Assembly: GCA_045629285.1 (NCBI GenBank)
Contig: JAZQQY010000009.1
Span: forward strand, 104,253 to 168,252
Length of the DNA: 64,000 nucleotides
DNA from: UBA1723 sp045629285
GTDB taxonomy: Bacteria > Bacteroidota > Bacteroidia > Bacteroidales > Paludibacteraceae
Direction of reading: 5' to 3'
Positions 42,444-50,350 of the stretch are shown one piece after another (the first letter of the stretch is position 1; each line of letters opens with the position of its first letter). Under the pieces are notes generated by a model. It had not been told where the DNA came from. It saw only the letters and a program-made list of their open reading frames with translations, and made no database searches. The translations under genes were made by a program, and so were the position numbers.

Positions 42444-43283
42444 ATGAAACGAGTAGCAATTCAAGGAGTGAAGGGATGTTTCCACGAAATCGCAGCACGC
42501 GAGTTCTTCCAGGGAGAAGAGATCGACGCTGTAGAGTGCGAGACATTTGAGGAACTTTTCGAGACAGTAAAGAGAGAGGGTATCATTGCCACTCTTGCTA
42601 TTGAGAACACAATCGCAGGAAGCCTTCTTCAGAATCATATTTTGCTTAAGGAGAGTGGATTGAAGATCGCTGGTGAACAGAAGATCCGCATTCGCCACAA
42701 CCTTGTGGCCATGCCTGGTCAGGAGTTGGAGTCTATCAAAGAGGTCTATTCTCATCCGATTGCCTTGATGCAGATCCGCAACTTCCTTGAGGACCACAAA
42801 TTCCTAAAAGCTGTTGAGTGGGACGATACAGCGTCGTCGGCTAAGATGATCGCCCGCGAGCAGGCTATGGGTAAGGCTGGAGTATGTAGCGAATGGGCCG
42901 CTGAGATCTACGGTCTTGAAATCCTTGCTAAAGGTATCGAAACAAACAAGCGTAATTTCACTCGTTTCTTGGTAATCTCTGATCCTTGGACAGTGGATGA
43001 GATCAAGAAGGACCAGACTCCTAACAAAGCATCTCTTGTATTCCGTCTACCTCATGAAGAAGGCAGTCTTGCAAAAATCCTTTCAATCATGTCGTATTAC
43101 GGAATGAACCTTACTAAGATCCAGTCAATGCCGATCATCGGCAGAGAGTGGGAGTATGAGTTCTATGTCGACTTGAGATTCGAGGATTACTTGAAATACA
43201 AGCAGAGCTTAGAGGCTTTCCAGCCGTTGACTAAGGATTTGGTAATCCTTGGTGAGTACCGTGAAGGTAGACAGACAATCTGA
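42444..43283 (+). CDS. pheA: Prephenate dehydratase
   Basis: 279 residues. It converts prephenate to phenylpyruvate, the committed step to phenylalanine. The dehydratase domain (1-185) has the catalytic TRF motif in NKRNFTRFLVI and the start RVAIQGVKGCFHEIAA. The ACT domain (about 195-275, KASLVFRLPHEEGSLAKIL) is the usual site of Phe feedback control. There is no fused chorismate mutase, which is instead fused to the DAHP synthase two genes downstream. It is preceded by the phe attenuator. Confidence 0.98.
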   Translation: MKRVAIQGVKGCFHEIAAREFFQGEEIDAVECETFEELFETVKREGIIATLAIENTIAGSLLQNHILLKESGLKIAGEQKIRIRHNLVAMPGQELESIKEVYSHPIALMQIRNFLEDHKFLKAVEWDDTASSAKMIAREQAMGKAGVCSEWAAEIYGLEILAKGIETNKRNFTRFLVISDPWTVDEIKKDQTPNKASLVFRLPHEEGSLAKILSIMSYYGMNLTKIQSMPIIGREWEYEFYVDLRFEDYLKYKQSLEAFQPLTKDLVILGEYREGRQTI

Positions 43284-43338
43284 CGAAAACGAAGACGTTG
43301 ACGATAACATTTACGAAAACAAAGAAACAAAAAACAAT

Positions 43339-44505
43339 ATGAATATCACACCGGCTGATAGAGTTTTAGAGATTCAGGAGTATTACTTCTCAAAGAAACT
43401 TAGAGAGGTTGCTGAATTAAACGCACAAGGAAAAGATATTATTAGTTTGGGTATCGGTAGCCCCGACAGAATGCCGTCGGAAGAGGCTTTGAATACTCTT
43501 AATGAGGTGGCTCGCCAGCCAAATGCTCACGGATACCAGTCGTATCAGGGTATTCCTGAACTACGCAAGGCATTTTCAGATTTCTACAAGCGTTGGTATG
43601 GCGTCGACCTTGATCCAAACAAGGAGATTTTGCCTTTGATCGGTTCAAAGGAGGGTGTCTTTTTCTTGTCTCTAACTTTCATCAATCCAGGCGACGGTGT
43701 GTTGGTGCCAAATCCAGGTTATCCTACTTACACTTCTGCTTCCAAGATTATCGGAGCTAGAATGATCAACTACGATTTGAGTGAGGAGAACGGTTGGCAG
43801 CCAGATTTCGAGAAACTTGAGAAGATGGATTTGACAGGTGTCAAGATGATGTGGTGCAACTATCCAAACATGCCTACTGGCGGAAATGCTCGCCGTGAGA
43901 CATTTGAGAAGCTTGTCGACTTCGGTCTTCGCCACAATATCATCATCGTCAACGATAATCCATACAGCTTTATCTTGAACGATAATCCTATGAGTATCCT
44001 TTCTGTGCCACGTGCAAAAGAGTGCTGCTTTGAGTTGAACTCGACAAGTAAGGCTCTTAACATGCCAGGCTGGCGTATCGGTATGCTTGCAGGAAATCCA
44101 GAGTTGATCTCTTACGTGTTGAAGGCAAAGAGCAACGTCGACTCGGGAATGTTCAAACCTATGCAGATGGCTGCAGCTAAGGCTTTGGCTGCCGGCAAGG
44201 AGTGGTACGACAGCATCAACACAGTGTATAGAGCAAGAAGAAAGTATGCTGAGGCTATTCTTGAGTATCTTGGCTGTACTTACGACAAGACACAGGTAGG
44301 TATGTTCATGTGGGGCAAGATTCCTGCATCATGCAACAGTTGTGAGGAGTTGGCAGACAAGGTGCTTTACGATTGTCGTGTGTTCATTACTCCAGGAATG
44401 ATCTTCGGAAGCAATGGCGACAGATATATCCGACTTTCTTTATGTGCTACAGAGGAGAAACTTGCTGAGGCACTTCAGAGAATCAAGGACAACTTGAAAA
44501 TGTAA
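43339..44505 (+). CDS. PLP-dependent aminotransferase, class I/II
   Basis: 388 residues from the ATG at 43339 (MNITPADRVLEIQEYYFSKK). An upstream in-frame ATG at 43249 overlaps pheA and adds a charged, atypical 30 residues. The fold-type I core has the PLP Lys in STSKALNMPGWRIGM, NDNPYSFI near 210, and the substrate Arg in YIRLSL near the end. Placed between pheA and the DAHP synthase gene, it probably transaminates phenylpyruvate and 4-hydroxyphenylpyruvate, or prephenate to arogenate. The sequence group resembles LL-diaminopimelate and aspartate aminotransferases, so specificity is inferred from the operon. Confidence 0.9.
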   Translation: MNITPADRVLEIQEYYFSKKLREVAELNAQGKDIISLGIGSPDRMPSEEALNTLNEVARQPNAHGYQSYQGIPELRKAFSDFYKRWYGVDLDPNKEILPLIGSKEGVFFLSLTFINPGDGVLVPNPGYPTYTSASKIIGARMINYDLSEENGWQPDFEKLEKMDLTGVKMMWCNYPNMPTGGNARRETFEKLVDFGLRHNIIIVNDNPYSFILNDNPMSILSVPRAKECCFELNSTSKALNMPGWRIGMLAGNPELISYVLKAKSNVDSGMFKPMQMAAAKALAAGKEWYDSINTVYRARRKYAEAILEYLGCTYDKTQVGMFMWGKIPASCNSCEELADKVLYDCRVFITPGMIFGSNGDRYIRLSLCATEEKLAEALQRIKDNLKM

Positions 44506-44541
44506 AAAGTTTGAAATGTAATAAGAGGGAAGAGATAATAT

Positions 44542-45603
44542 ATGGAACTAAAGAAAATAAATTTAGTAGGTGCTTGCGACAACCGTCCTATGGTGATCGC
44601 TGGTCCATGTAGTGCAGAGACAGAGGAACAGACTTTAAATACAGCCCGTCAGCTACACGCTCAGGGCATCAAGATATTCCGTGCGGGTATTTGGAAACCA
44701 CGTACAAAACCAGGTGGCTTTGAGGGTAATGGTGAGCCAGCATTGGAGTGGATGAAAGAGGTTAAGAAGGAGACAGGAATGTATGTGTCGACAGAGGTTG
44801 CAACAGCAAAGCACGTCGAGCTCGCATTGAAGTATGGTGTCGACCTTCTTTGGGTAGGTGCCCGCACAACTGCCGATCCATTTGCCGTACAGGAAATTGC
44901 TGATACTTTGAAGGGTGTCGACATACCAGTGTTGGTTAAGAATCCAGTAAACCCGGATTTGGAGTTGTGGATTGGAGCGTTGGAGCGTTTGAACAACGCA
45001 GGTATCACACAACTTGGTGCTATCCACCGTGGATTCAGCTCATACGACAAGAAGCTTTATCGTAACCTGCCACAGTGGCATATTCCGATTGAGTTGCACC
45101 GTCGACTTCCAAATTTGCCAATCATTTGCGATCCTAGCCATATCTCTGGCCGTCGTGATCTTATCGCTCCACTTTGCCAGCAGGCAATGGACCTTCAGTT
45201 TGATGGTCTAATTGTTGAGAGCCACTGCGATCCTGATAAGGCATGGTCTGACGCTTCACAGCAGGTGACACCAGAGGTGCTTTCTTTGATTCTTGACAGC
45301 CTTGTAGTCCGTACTACAAATGCATCCACTGAGAATATCAACGCACTTCGTAAGCAGATCGACGAGATTGATATGTCGATCCTTGAAATCTTGGCAAAGA
45401 GAATGCGTATCTCACGAGAAATCGGCCAGTACAAGAAGGAGCATGATATGCCAATTCTTCAGAGCCAGCGTTACGATGAGATCATCTCTAAGAGAGTTGC
45501 CGACGGTAAGACAATGTCGATGGGTGAGGACTTCTTGAATGCCATCTTTGAGGCAATCCACGAAGAGTCTGTTCGTCAGCAGGTAGAGGTAATGAATAAA
45601 TGA
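44542..45603 (+). CDS. Bifunctional DAHP synthase / chorismate mutase
   Basis: 353 residues. The N-terminal domain (about 1-260) is a KDO8P-like 3-deoxy-D-arabino-heptulosonate 7-phosphate synthase, catalysing the first step of the shikimate pathway: VIAGPCSAET, RAGIWKPRTKPGGFEG, DPSHISGRR. The C-terminal domain (about 265-350) is an AroQ-type chorismate mutase: INALRKQIDEIDMSILEILAKR. Fusion places entry and branch-point enzymes in one protein, with the mutase domain often serving as a sensor of prephenate or aromatic products. It lies 36 bases after the aminotransferase gene and 24 bases before tyrA. Confidence 0.95.
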   Translation: MELKKINLVGACDNRPMVIAGPCSAETEEQTLNTARQLHAQGIKIFRAGIWKPRTKPGGFEGNGEPALEWMKEVKKETGMYVSTEVATAKHVELALKYGVDLLWVGARTTADPFAVQEIADTLKGVDIPVLVKNPVNPDLELWIGALERLNNAGITQLGAIHRGFSSYDKKLYRNLPQWHIPIELHRRLPNLPIICDPSHISGRRDLIAPLCQQAMDLQFDGLIVESHCDPDKAWSDASQQVTPEVLSLILDSLVVRTTNASTENINALRKQIDEIDMSILEILAKRMRISREIGQYKKEHDMPILQSQRYDEIISKRVADGKTMSMGEDFLNAIFEAIHEESVRQQVEVMNK

Positions 45604-45627
45604 TTTAATTCTTAATTAAACCAGATA

Positions 45628-46401
45628 ATGCGTATTTTAATTCTAGGTGCAGGCAAGATGGGTACATTCCTAACAGATGTACTTTGCATGAAGCACGACG
45701 TCGCACTATATGATAAGGATCCGAAGAGATTGCGTTTCGTGTTCAACACTCGACGTATGACTTCGCTTGAGGAGGTTAAGGAATTCAAACCGGAACTACT
45801 TATCAATGCCGTTACCGTTAAGTATACACTCCAGGCATTTGAGGAGGTTATGCCTTTTTTGCCAAAAGACTGTATCATTTCCGATATCTCGTCAGTGAAG
45901 ACAACATTGCCGAAGTTCTATGCAAATTGCGGATTCCGTTTTGTCTCTACACATCCGATGTTCGGCCCTACATTCGCAAGTTTGTCAGACCTACGCACAC
46001 AGAACGCCATCATCATTGCTGAAAGTGACGAAATGGGTAAGGCATTCTTCAGAGATTTGTATGGCTCATTACATTTGAATATCTTCGAGTACACATTCGA
46101 GCAGCACGATGAGACAATGGCATACTGCTTGTCGATTCCATTTGCGTCGACACTGGCATTCGCATCTGTGATGAAGCATCAGGATGCACCAGGCACAACA
46201 TTCAAGCGCCACATGGCAATTGCTGAAGGAGTATTGTCGGAGGATAATTTTTTGATTTCCGAGATCTTGTTCAACCCTAACACTACAGAGCAGCTCGCAC
46301 AGATTCAGGAGCAGCTGACAGAGCTTCAGGAGATCGTTAAGAGCAAGGATTACGACAGAATGTTGAAGTACTTGAATCAGGCTAGAGAGAACATTAAATA
46401 A
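45628..46401 (+). CDS. tyrA: Prephenate dehydrogenase
   Basis: 257 residues. It oxidises and decarboxylates prephenate to 4-hydroxyphenylpyruvate for tyrosine. The Rossmann motif is ILGAGKMGTFL (5-15). The substrate region has DISSVKTTLPKF near 90 and STHPMFGPTFASL near 108, the usual (S)THPMFGP signature. It lacks a C-terminal ACT domain, so feedback would have to act elsewhere or through the attenuator. It is the last gene of the operon and is followed by a terminator. Confidence 0.95.
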   Translation: MRILILGAGKMGTFLTDVLCMKHDVALYDKDPKRLRFVFNTRRMTSLEEVKEFKPELLINAVTVKYTLQAFEEVMPFLPKDCIISDISSVKTTLPKFYANCGFRFVSTHPMFGPTFASLSDLRTQNAIIIAESDEMGKAFFRDLYGSLHLNIFEYTFEQHDETMAYCLSIPFASTLAFASVMKHQDAPGTTFKRHMAIAEGVLSEDNFLISEILFNPNTTEQLAQIQEQLTELQEIVKSKDYDRMLKYLNQARENIK

Positions 46402-46430
46402 GGACTTAGTCGCAATTAGGTTTTGATATG

Positions 46431-46464
46431 ATCCCGTCTTCTAATCGGAAGATGGGATTTTTAT
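46431..46464 (+). terminator. Terminator of the aromatic operon
   Basis: ATCCCGTCTTC (46431-46441) pairs with GAAGATGGGAT (46448-46458) with one G-U pair, followed by TTTTTATT. Confidence 0.85.
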
Positions 46465-46572
46465 TTTCGTCTCTCACGAGTTTCCTCACGGTTCTCTCAA
46501 CACTGCGTGTCTGCGAGGAACGTGGGGCTACTATTATGGGTCGGTTGCCAACGTCTGTTGGATTCATGCTGT

Positions 46573-46597
46573 AAAGACGTTGTGTCAGCACGTCTTT
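46573..46597. repeat. GAGACG-family palindrome (degenerate copy)
   Basis: AAAGACGT (46573-46580) pairs with ACGTCTTT (46590-46597). The 325 bases between the aromatic-operon terminator (46464) and 46790 hold this hairpin and two promoter-like boxes but no convincing gene. Confidence 0.5.
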
Positions 46598-46702
46598 GCC
46601 AGAACCATGAAACTTGAAACCGATTTTTAAATCATAATCTTGTAAAATCTCTTCAGTTGAAAAAAAAGCCCCTTTCCATCGCGTTTTTTTGGATATTTGA
46701 TA

Positions 46703-46710
46703 TAATTTTG
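46703..46710 (+). promoter_or_regulatory. Isolated Bacteroidetes -7 box
   Basis: TAATTTTG, a full match to TAnnTTTG, without a gene directly downstream. It could be a second, upstream start for the candidate RNA at 46790-47108. Confidence 0.35.
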
Positions 46711-46778
46711 CCGTGGTTTTTCGGGAATGTGTGAATGAATCTGCTGTGAAATGTTTAGTTGATTTGGCGCATAACTGC

Positions 46779-46786
46779 TAATTTTG
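46779..46786 (+). promoter_or_regulatory. Bacteroidetes -7 box for the candidate RNA
   Basis: TAATTTTG matches TAnnTTTG, with TTG 17 bases upstream (46759-46761). No annotated gene begins downstream; the next is at 47221 beyond a terminator. Confidence 0.5.
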
Positions 46787-46789
46787 CCA

Positions 46790-47108
46790 TGTCAATGAAC
46801 ATGATTCGTGAGATTGTCATGAATATTTCCAAATTACATGTAGATGCGCAACAGTGGTTGCAGCACAGTTCTTCCGATTATTTGTTTCAGTTCAGTTTGT
46901 CGATAGAATGACGACCAAGATTGTCGCTCAAACGAGTATTGCAAAGAATGAAACGTCGGAATTTCTCCGGATAGTAATATCCGGGGTGTAAATGGAAATG
47001 ATAAATAGAATAATGTGTTAGATTGAGTATATTTAGGCATCATTGACCGTGAGGTTAATGATGTGGAGAATGAAGCCAGGTTTTTTTATTGCCTGGCTTT
47101 CCTTTTTT
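46790..47108 (+). ncRNA. Candidate structured non-coding RNA
   Basis: About 315 bases lie between a promoter box (46779-46786) and an intrinsic terminator (47073-47108). Two hairpins end in GNRA tetraloops. CCGGATA-GTAA-TATCCGG (46967-46984) extends by two more pairs. CATCATTGACC-GTGA-GGTTAATGATG (47038-47063) is an 11-bp stem with one G-U pair. The longest sense frame starts near 46801 and has 36 codons with no recognisable signature. I do not recognise 6S, tmRNA, RNase P or SRP RNA. A short translated gene or a long leader of the AraC gene are alternatives. Confidence 0.45.
47073..47108 (+). terminator. Terminator of the candidate RNA
   Basis: AAGCCAGG (47073-47080) pairs with CCTGGCTT (47092-47099), loop of T-rich sequence, followed by TCCTTTTTT. 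Confidence 0.75.
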
Positions 47109-47210
47109 GAGTCTAAAATAGAATGCTTTCAGTTTGAAAGTTTTATGCCCATTTATAGGTCGATATTGAAAAATATATTGGTCCAAATGTGTTGTATTAA
47201 CGTTTTTTTA

Positions 47211-47218
47211 TATATTTG
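47211..47218 (+). promoter_or_regulatory. Bacteroidetes -7 box abutting the AraC gene start
   Basis: TATATTTG matches TAnnTTTG and ends two bases before the ATG at 47221. A transcript from it would start at or after that ATG, so translation would begin at the ATG at 47227 with almost no leader. Confidence 0.45.
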
Positions 47219-47220
47219 CC

Positions 47221-48384
47221 ATGACTATGGGAAACACAAAGGGCAAATACTGGACAAAAATCGCTATCATGGCAGCGATTCCGGCTATTTTGGTCGGAAT
47301 TATTTATGTGTCTACGCTAAGGCCAACACTTGATTTGTTGGATTCCAAGGATTTTACTTTTTATCGTCAGGTAGATTCTTCTGATGGAGGTAATTCTGAA
47401 TGTAGACTGCTTAAGACTGCAGAAGGTGTGAATATGATATTCACGCTAAGGTCGTCGTTTGCCTATCCTTACGTGGGTATTGAGATTCACAAGTCCGATT
47501 TTTCAAACTATTCTATTGACAATTATTTTGTTGAGGCTGATATCGAAACTGATGAAGGCATGCGTCTTTCCATAAGATTAGACGAAGAGTTTGATTTCGG
47601 CATTAAGGGTAAGGCCTATCCGGTGGCTGTATATTCGTTTTTAGCCAATAAAGGCAGAAATGAAATCAGTATTCCAGTCGAGGATATCAAGGATATTCCC
47701 GAGTGGTGGTATGCTTTGTTCCCACAGTGGACAAAGAATATTGAAAAACTTAATTACAAGAATATCAGAACTATCTGGCTTACTGTCGACAATTCTACGG
47801 AGAAGGATGTTGAGCATAAAATTCTAGTCAAGAGTCTTCGCTTGGTGCCAATGGCCGGTAACGGATGTTTGACAAACGCAATATATATTATGCTTGCATT
47901 CTGGGCTATATTGGCTGCAGTCTCGCTTTACCTTCGTCGACACGATGAAAAGAAAGAGACGGTGGAGAAGGAGCAGCAGGTTGTGTATGTGCCTTATGAA
48001 AAGCTTGATACAGAAAAAGATACGGTAAATTTGAAGGAGGAAATCCTGACATTTATCGGTAAGAATTATCCTAATCCGGAGTTGAAACTTGCGGATATCG
48101 CAAAAGCTTTGTCGATGACAGAAGACAAGACATCCGAAGAGATTCGCATCGCAACAGGAAAGTCATTCAAGGCATATTTGAATACGATACGTATCGAAGA
48201 ATCCAAACGTCTGTTGAAGGAGACGACGATGCAGATTTCGGAAATAGCATTTTCTGTAGGATATAATAATGTGCAACACTTCAACAGAGTGTTTAAAGAG
48301 AGTGTCGGTGTGGCACCTGGAGCATTCAGAGATGGCGCAACCAGTTCAGATGAAAACGTAGGAAAGGATAACACTGAAAAGTGA
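47221..48384 (+). CDS. Membrane-anchored AraC-family transcriptional regulator
   Basis: 387 residues, or 385 if translation starts at the ATG at 47227. One membrane helix (about 13-31) leads to a periplasmic domain of about 185 residues rich in beta strands (YVGIEIHKSDFSNYSIDNYF, MRLSIRLDEEFDFG), resembling carbohydrate-binding jelly rolls. A second helix (about 222-241) and a charged linker lead to a cytoplasmic AraC domain (about 275-375) with IGKNYPNPELKLADIAKAL and the signature ISEIAFSVGYNNVQHFNRVFKES. It looks like a one-component sensor detecting an extracellular signal and acting directly at DNA without a kinase. The target is unknown. The downstream flippase gene has its own promoter. 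Confidence 0.88.
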   Translation: MTMGNTKGKYWTKIAIMAAIPAILVGIIYVSTLRPTLDLLDSKDFTFYRQVDSSDGGNSECRLLKTAEGVNMIFTLRSSFAYPYVGIEIHKSDFSNYSIDNYFVEADIETDEGMRLSIRLDEEFDFGIKGKAYPVAVYSFLANKGRNEISIPVEDIKDIPEWWYALFPQWTKNIEKLNYKNIRTIWLTVDNSTEKDVEHKILVKSLRLVPMAGNGCLTNAIYIMLAFWAILAAVSLYLRRHDEKKETVEKEQQVVYVPYEKLDTEKDTVNLKEEILTFIGKNYPNPELKLADIAKALSMTEDKTSEEIRIATGKSFKAYLNTIRIEESKRLLKETTMQISEIAFSVGYNNVQHFNRVFKESVGVAPGAFRDGATSSDENVGKDNTEK

Positions 48385-48390
48385 TGATAT

Positions 48391-48418
48391 AAAGGCGGGT
48401 TTCGAATCCGCCTTTTTG
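48391..48418 (+). terminator. Terminator of the AraC regulator gene
   Basis: AAAGGCGG (48391-48398) pairs with CCGCCTTT (48408-48415), followed by TTG. Short but G/C-rich. Confidence 0.75.
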
Positions 48419-48473
48419 TTTGGAGAAAAGTGTTCTACTTGTTGGTGCAGTTCTATATTTGGACATCCAAACA

Positions 48474-48504
48474 TTTGAAGCTATTGTAAAAAAGAGTAAT
48501 TTTG
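48474..48504 (+). promoter_or_regulatory. Promoter of the flippase gene
   Basis: TTTG (48474-48477), a 19-base spacer and TAATTTTG (48497-48504) match both promoter elements, 21 bases before the ATG at 48526. Confidence 0.7.
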
Positions 48505-48525
48505 CGACAAACAAAGAACTAATAA

Positions 48526-50046
48526 ATGGAAGAAAAAGAAAAGAACGATGCCGCCAAGGGCACGAAGGAAATGAAAAATCTTGCCCGTCAGACTGCTGTC
48601 TACGGAATTAGTAATATCCTTGGCAAATTCCTAAACTGGTGTTTGGTTCCGTTATACACATATATATTAACGTCTAGTGCAGAATATGGCATAGTGACAA
48701 ACCTATATGCGTGGACTGCACTTTTGCTTGTGATCCTGACTTATGGAATGGAAACAGGATTCTTCCGTTATGCCAATAAGGAAGATGCAGATGCTTCGAA
48801 AGTTTTCGGAACAGTATTGGCATCGATTTCCGTTACATCAACTTTGTTTGTTGTTTTGGTAGTTTTGTTTTCAGATAATGTGGCAAATTGGCTAGGCTAT
48901 CCGTCTCATCCTGAATATATCACTATGATGGGAGTCATTGTTGCGATCGATGCCGTCGGCACTATTCCTTTCGCATATTTGAGATATGAGAATAAGGCGA
49001 CAAAGTTTGCTCTTTTCAAACTGTTGATGATCATCGTGAATATTGCTGCCAACCTCTTCTTCTTGGTGCTTTGTCCGATGCTTAAGAATAAGTGTGGCTT
49101 TGATCTGCCGTTCTACGACGAAAATTACGGAGTAGGGTATATTTTTGTTTCCAATTTGATTTCGACACTTGCTGTCACCGTGCTCCTTTTGCCGGAGATT
49201 CGCAAGGCCGGTAAGCCGGACGGAGCGTTGCTTAAGAAGATTTTGGGTTATTCTTTGCCGTTGTTGTTGCTTGGAATTGCTGGAATCATGAATCAGACAA
49301 TCGACAAGATTTTGTTCCCGTATTTGATGCCTGACAGAGCAGTTGCCGATTCCGAGCTAGGAATCTACGGAGCCTGCTTCAAGGTGGCAATGGTGATGAT
49401 GGTATTTACACAGGCATTCCGTTATGCATACGAGCCGTTTGTTTTTGCTCAGAGTAAAGGTGAGGATAAGAAGGTACAGTATGCGTTGGCTATGAAATAT
49501 TATGTCATCTTTGCTTTGTTGATAGCATTGGGAATGTCATTGTTCTTGGATTTGTTTGCATTGTTGGTGTCGCCTGCCTATAGAGTCGGCATGAAGGTTG
49601 TGCCGTTGGTGTTGCTTACATATCTATTCCAAGGAATCTATTTTAACTTGTCTATATGGTATAAATTGACAGATCGCACTCATTGGGGAGCCATTTTGTC
49701 GACAATAGGACTTGTGGTGACATTGGTAGTTAACATTGCATTAGTGCCGGAGTTCAGCTATTATGGTTCTGCGGTCGCATCTTTCCTATGTTATTTGTGC
49801 ATCACAGCCATATCGTATATATTGTCGCAAAAATATTTCCCGATAGAATACGACAACAAGAGCATGGCAATCTATTTTGTTTTGGCGTTTGTGTTATTTG
49901 GGGCGTTCTATTTTCTTGCGCCGGAAAGCATGCTCGTCAAATTAGCTATGGCGACAGTATTACTTGCAGTATACATTGCGATTCTGTTTAAGCGAGATTT
50001 TCCGGCATCGTCGCTGCCGGTGGTTGGAAAATTTTTCAGGAAGTAA
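48526..50046 (+). CDS. Oligosaccharide flippase (Wzx/MOP family)
   Basis: 506 residues, about 14 membrane helices. The start KNLARQTAVYGISNILGKFLNW fits polysaccharide-exporter and Wzx-type flippases, as do TYGMETGFFRYANKED and a central helical region. Such proteins move lipid-linked oligosaccharides across the inner membrane for O-antigen, capsule or other glycans. No glycosyltransferase genes lie next to it, so the glycan is not known. The N-terminus begins with a charged tail (MEEKEKNDAAKGTKEM). Confidence 0.9.
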   Translation: MEEKEKNDAAKGTKEMKNLARQTAVYGISNILGKFLNWCLVPLYTYILTSSAEYGIVTNLYAWTALLLVILTYGMETGFFRYANKEDADASKVFGTVLASISVTSTLFVVLVVLFSDNVANWLGYPSHPEYITMMGVIVAIDAVGTIPFAYLRYENKATKFALFKLLMIIVNIAANLFFLVLCPMLKNKCGFDLPFYDENYGVGYIFVSNLISTLAVTVLLLPEIRKAGKPDGALLKKILGYSLPLLLLGIAGIMNQTIDKILFPYLMPDRAVADSELGIYGACFKVAMVMMVFTQAFRYAYEPFVFAQSKGEDKKVQYALAMKYYVIFALLIALGMSLFLDLFALLVSPAYRVGMKVVPLVLLTYLFQGIYFNLSIWYKLTDRTHWGAILSTIGLVVTLVVNIALVPEFSYYGSAVASFLCYLCITAISYILSQKYFPIEYDNKSMAIYFVLAFVLFGAFYFLAPESMLVKLAMATVLLAVYIAILFKRDFPASSLPVVGKFFRK

Positions 50047-50049
50047 ATG

Positions 50050-50076
50050 AAGACGGGAAAAATCCCGTCTTTTTTG
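50050..50076 (+). terminator. Terminator of the flippase gene
   Basis: AAGACGGGA (50050-50058) pairs with TCCCGTCTT (50063-50071), loop AAAA, followed by TTTTT. The rest of the 304-base gap before 50351 is A/T-rich and holds a one-mismatch box, TATTTTAG (50261-50268), likely the promoter of the next operon. Confidence 0.85.
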
Positions 50077-50350
50077 ATGAAAATCTACACTGTTTTGTAC
50101 TAAAAGTGCATAAATATGCCTTAAAAGTGCAATAAAAAAATTTTTCTCAAGTTTTGCGAATTTCTTTTAATACTATGTTGTTTAACAATAAATCGTAATT
50201 ATTTGGTTTAAATAAAAACGAAATAATCGTTAATAAACTTTAAATGTTACGAATTTTTGTTATTTTAGCGACCGCTTTGGAGTGTGTCCTGCTTTGAAGT
50301 ATGTATGAAAATAGATAAAACAAACGAAAAACAAAGGTTATAACTAAGAT

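Noticed and set aside
43249..43338. Longer start of the aminotransferase overlapping the end of pheA
   Set aside because: It would add 30 highly charged residues not typical of the family. The ATG at 43339 begins the conserved part.
46406..46591. Minus-strand frame of 61 codons with a protein-like segment (NPTDVGNRPIIVAPRSSQTR)
   Set aside because: It overlaps the operon terminator and a palindrome, has no ribosome site or promoter, and no signature was recognised. It may be a repeat-element relic.
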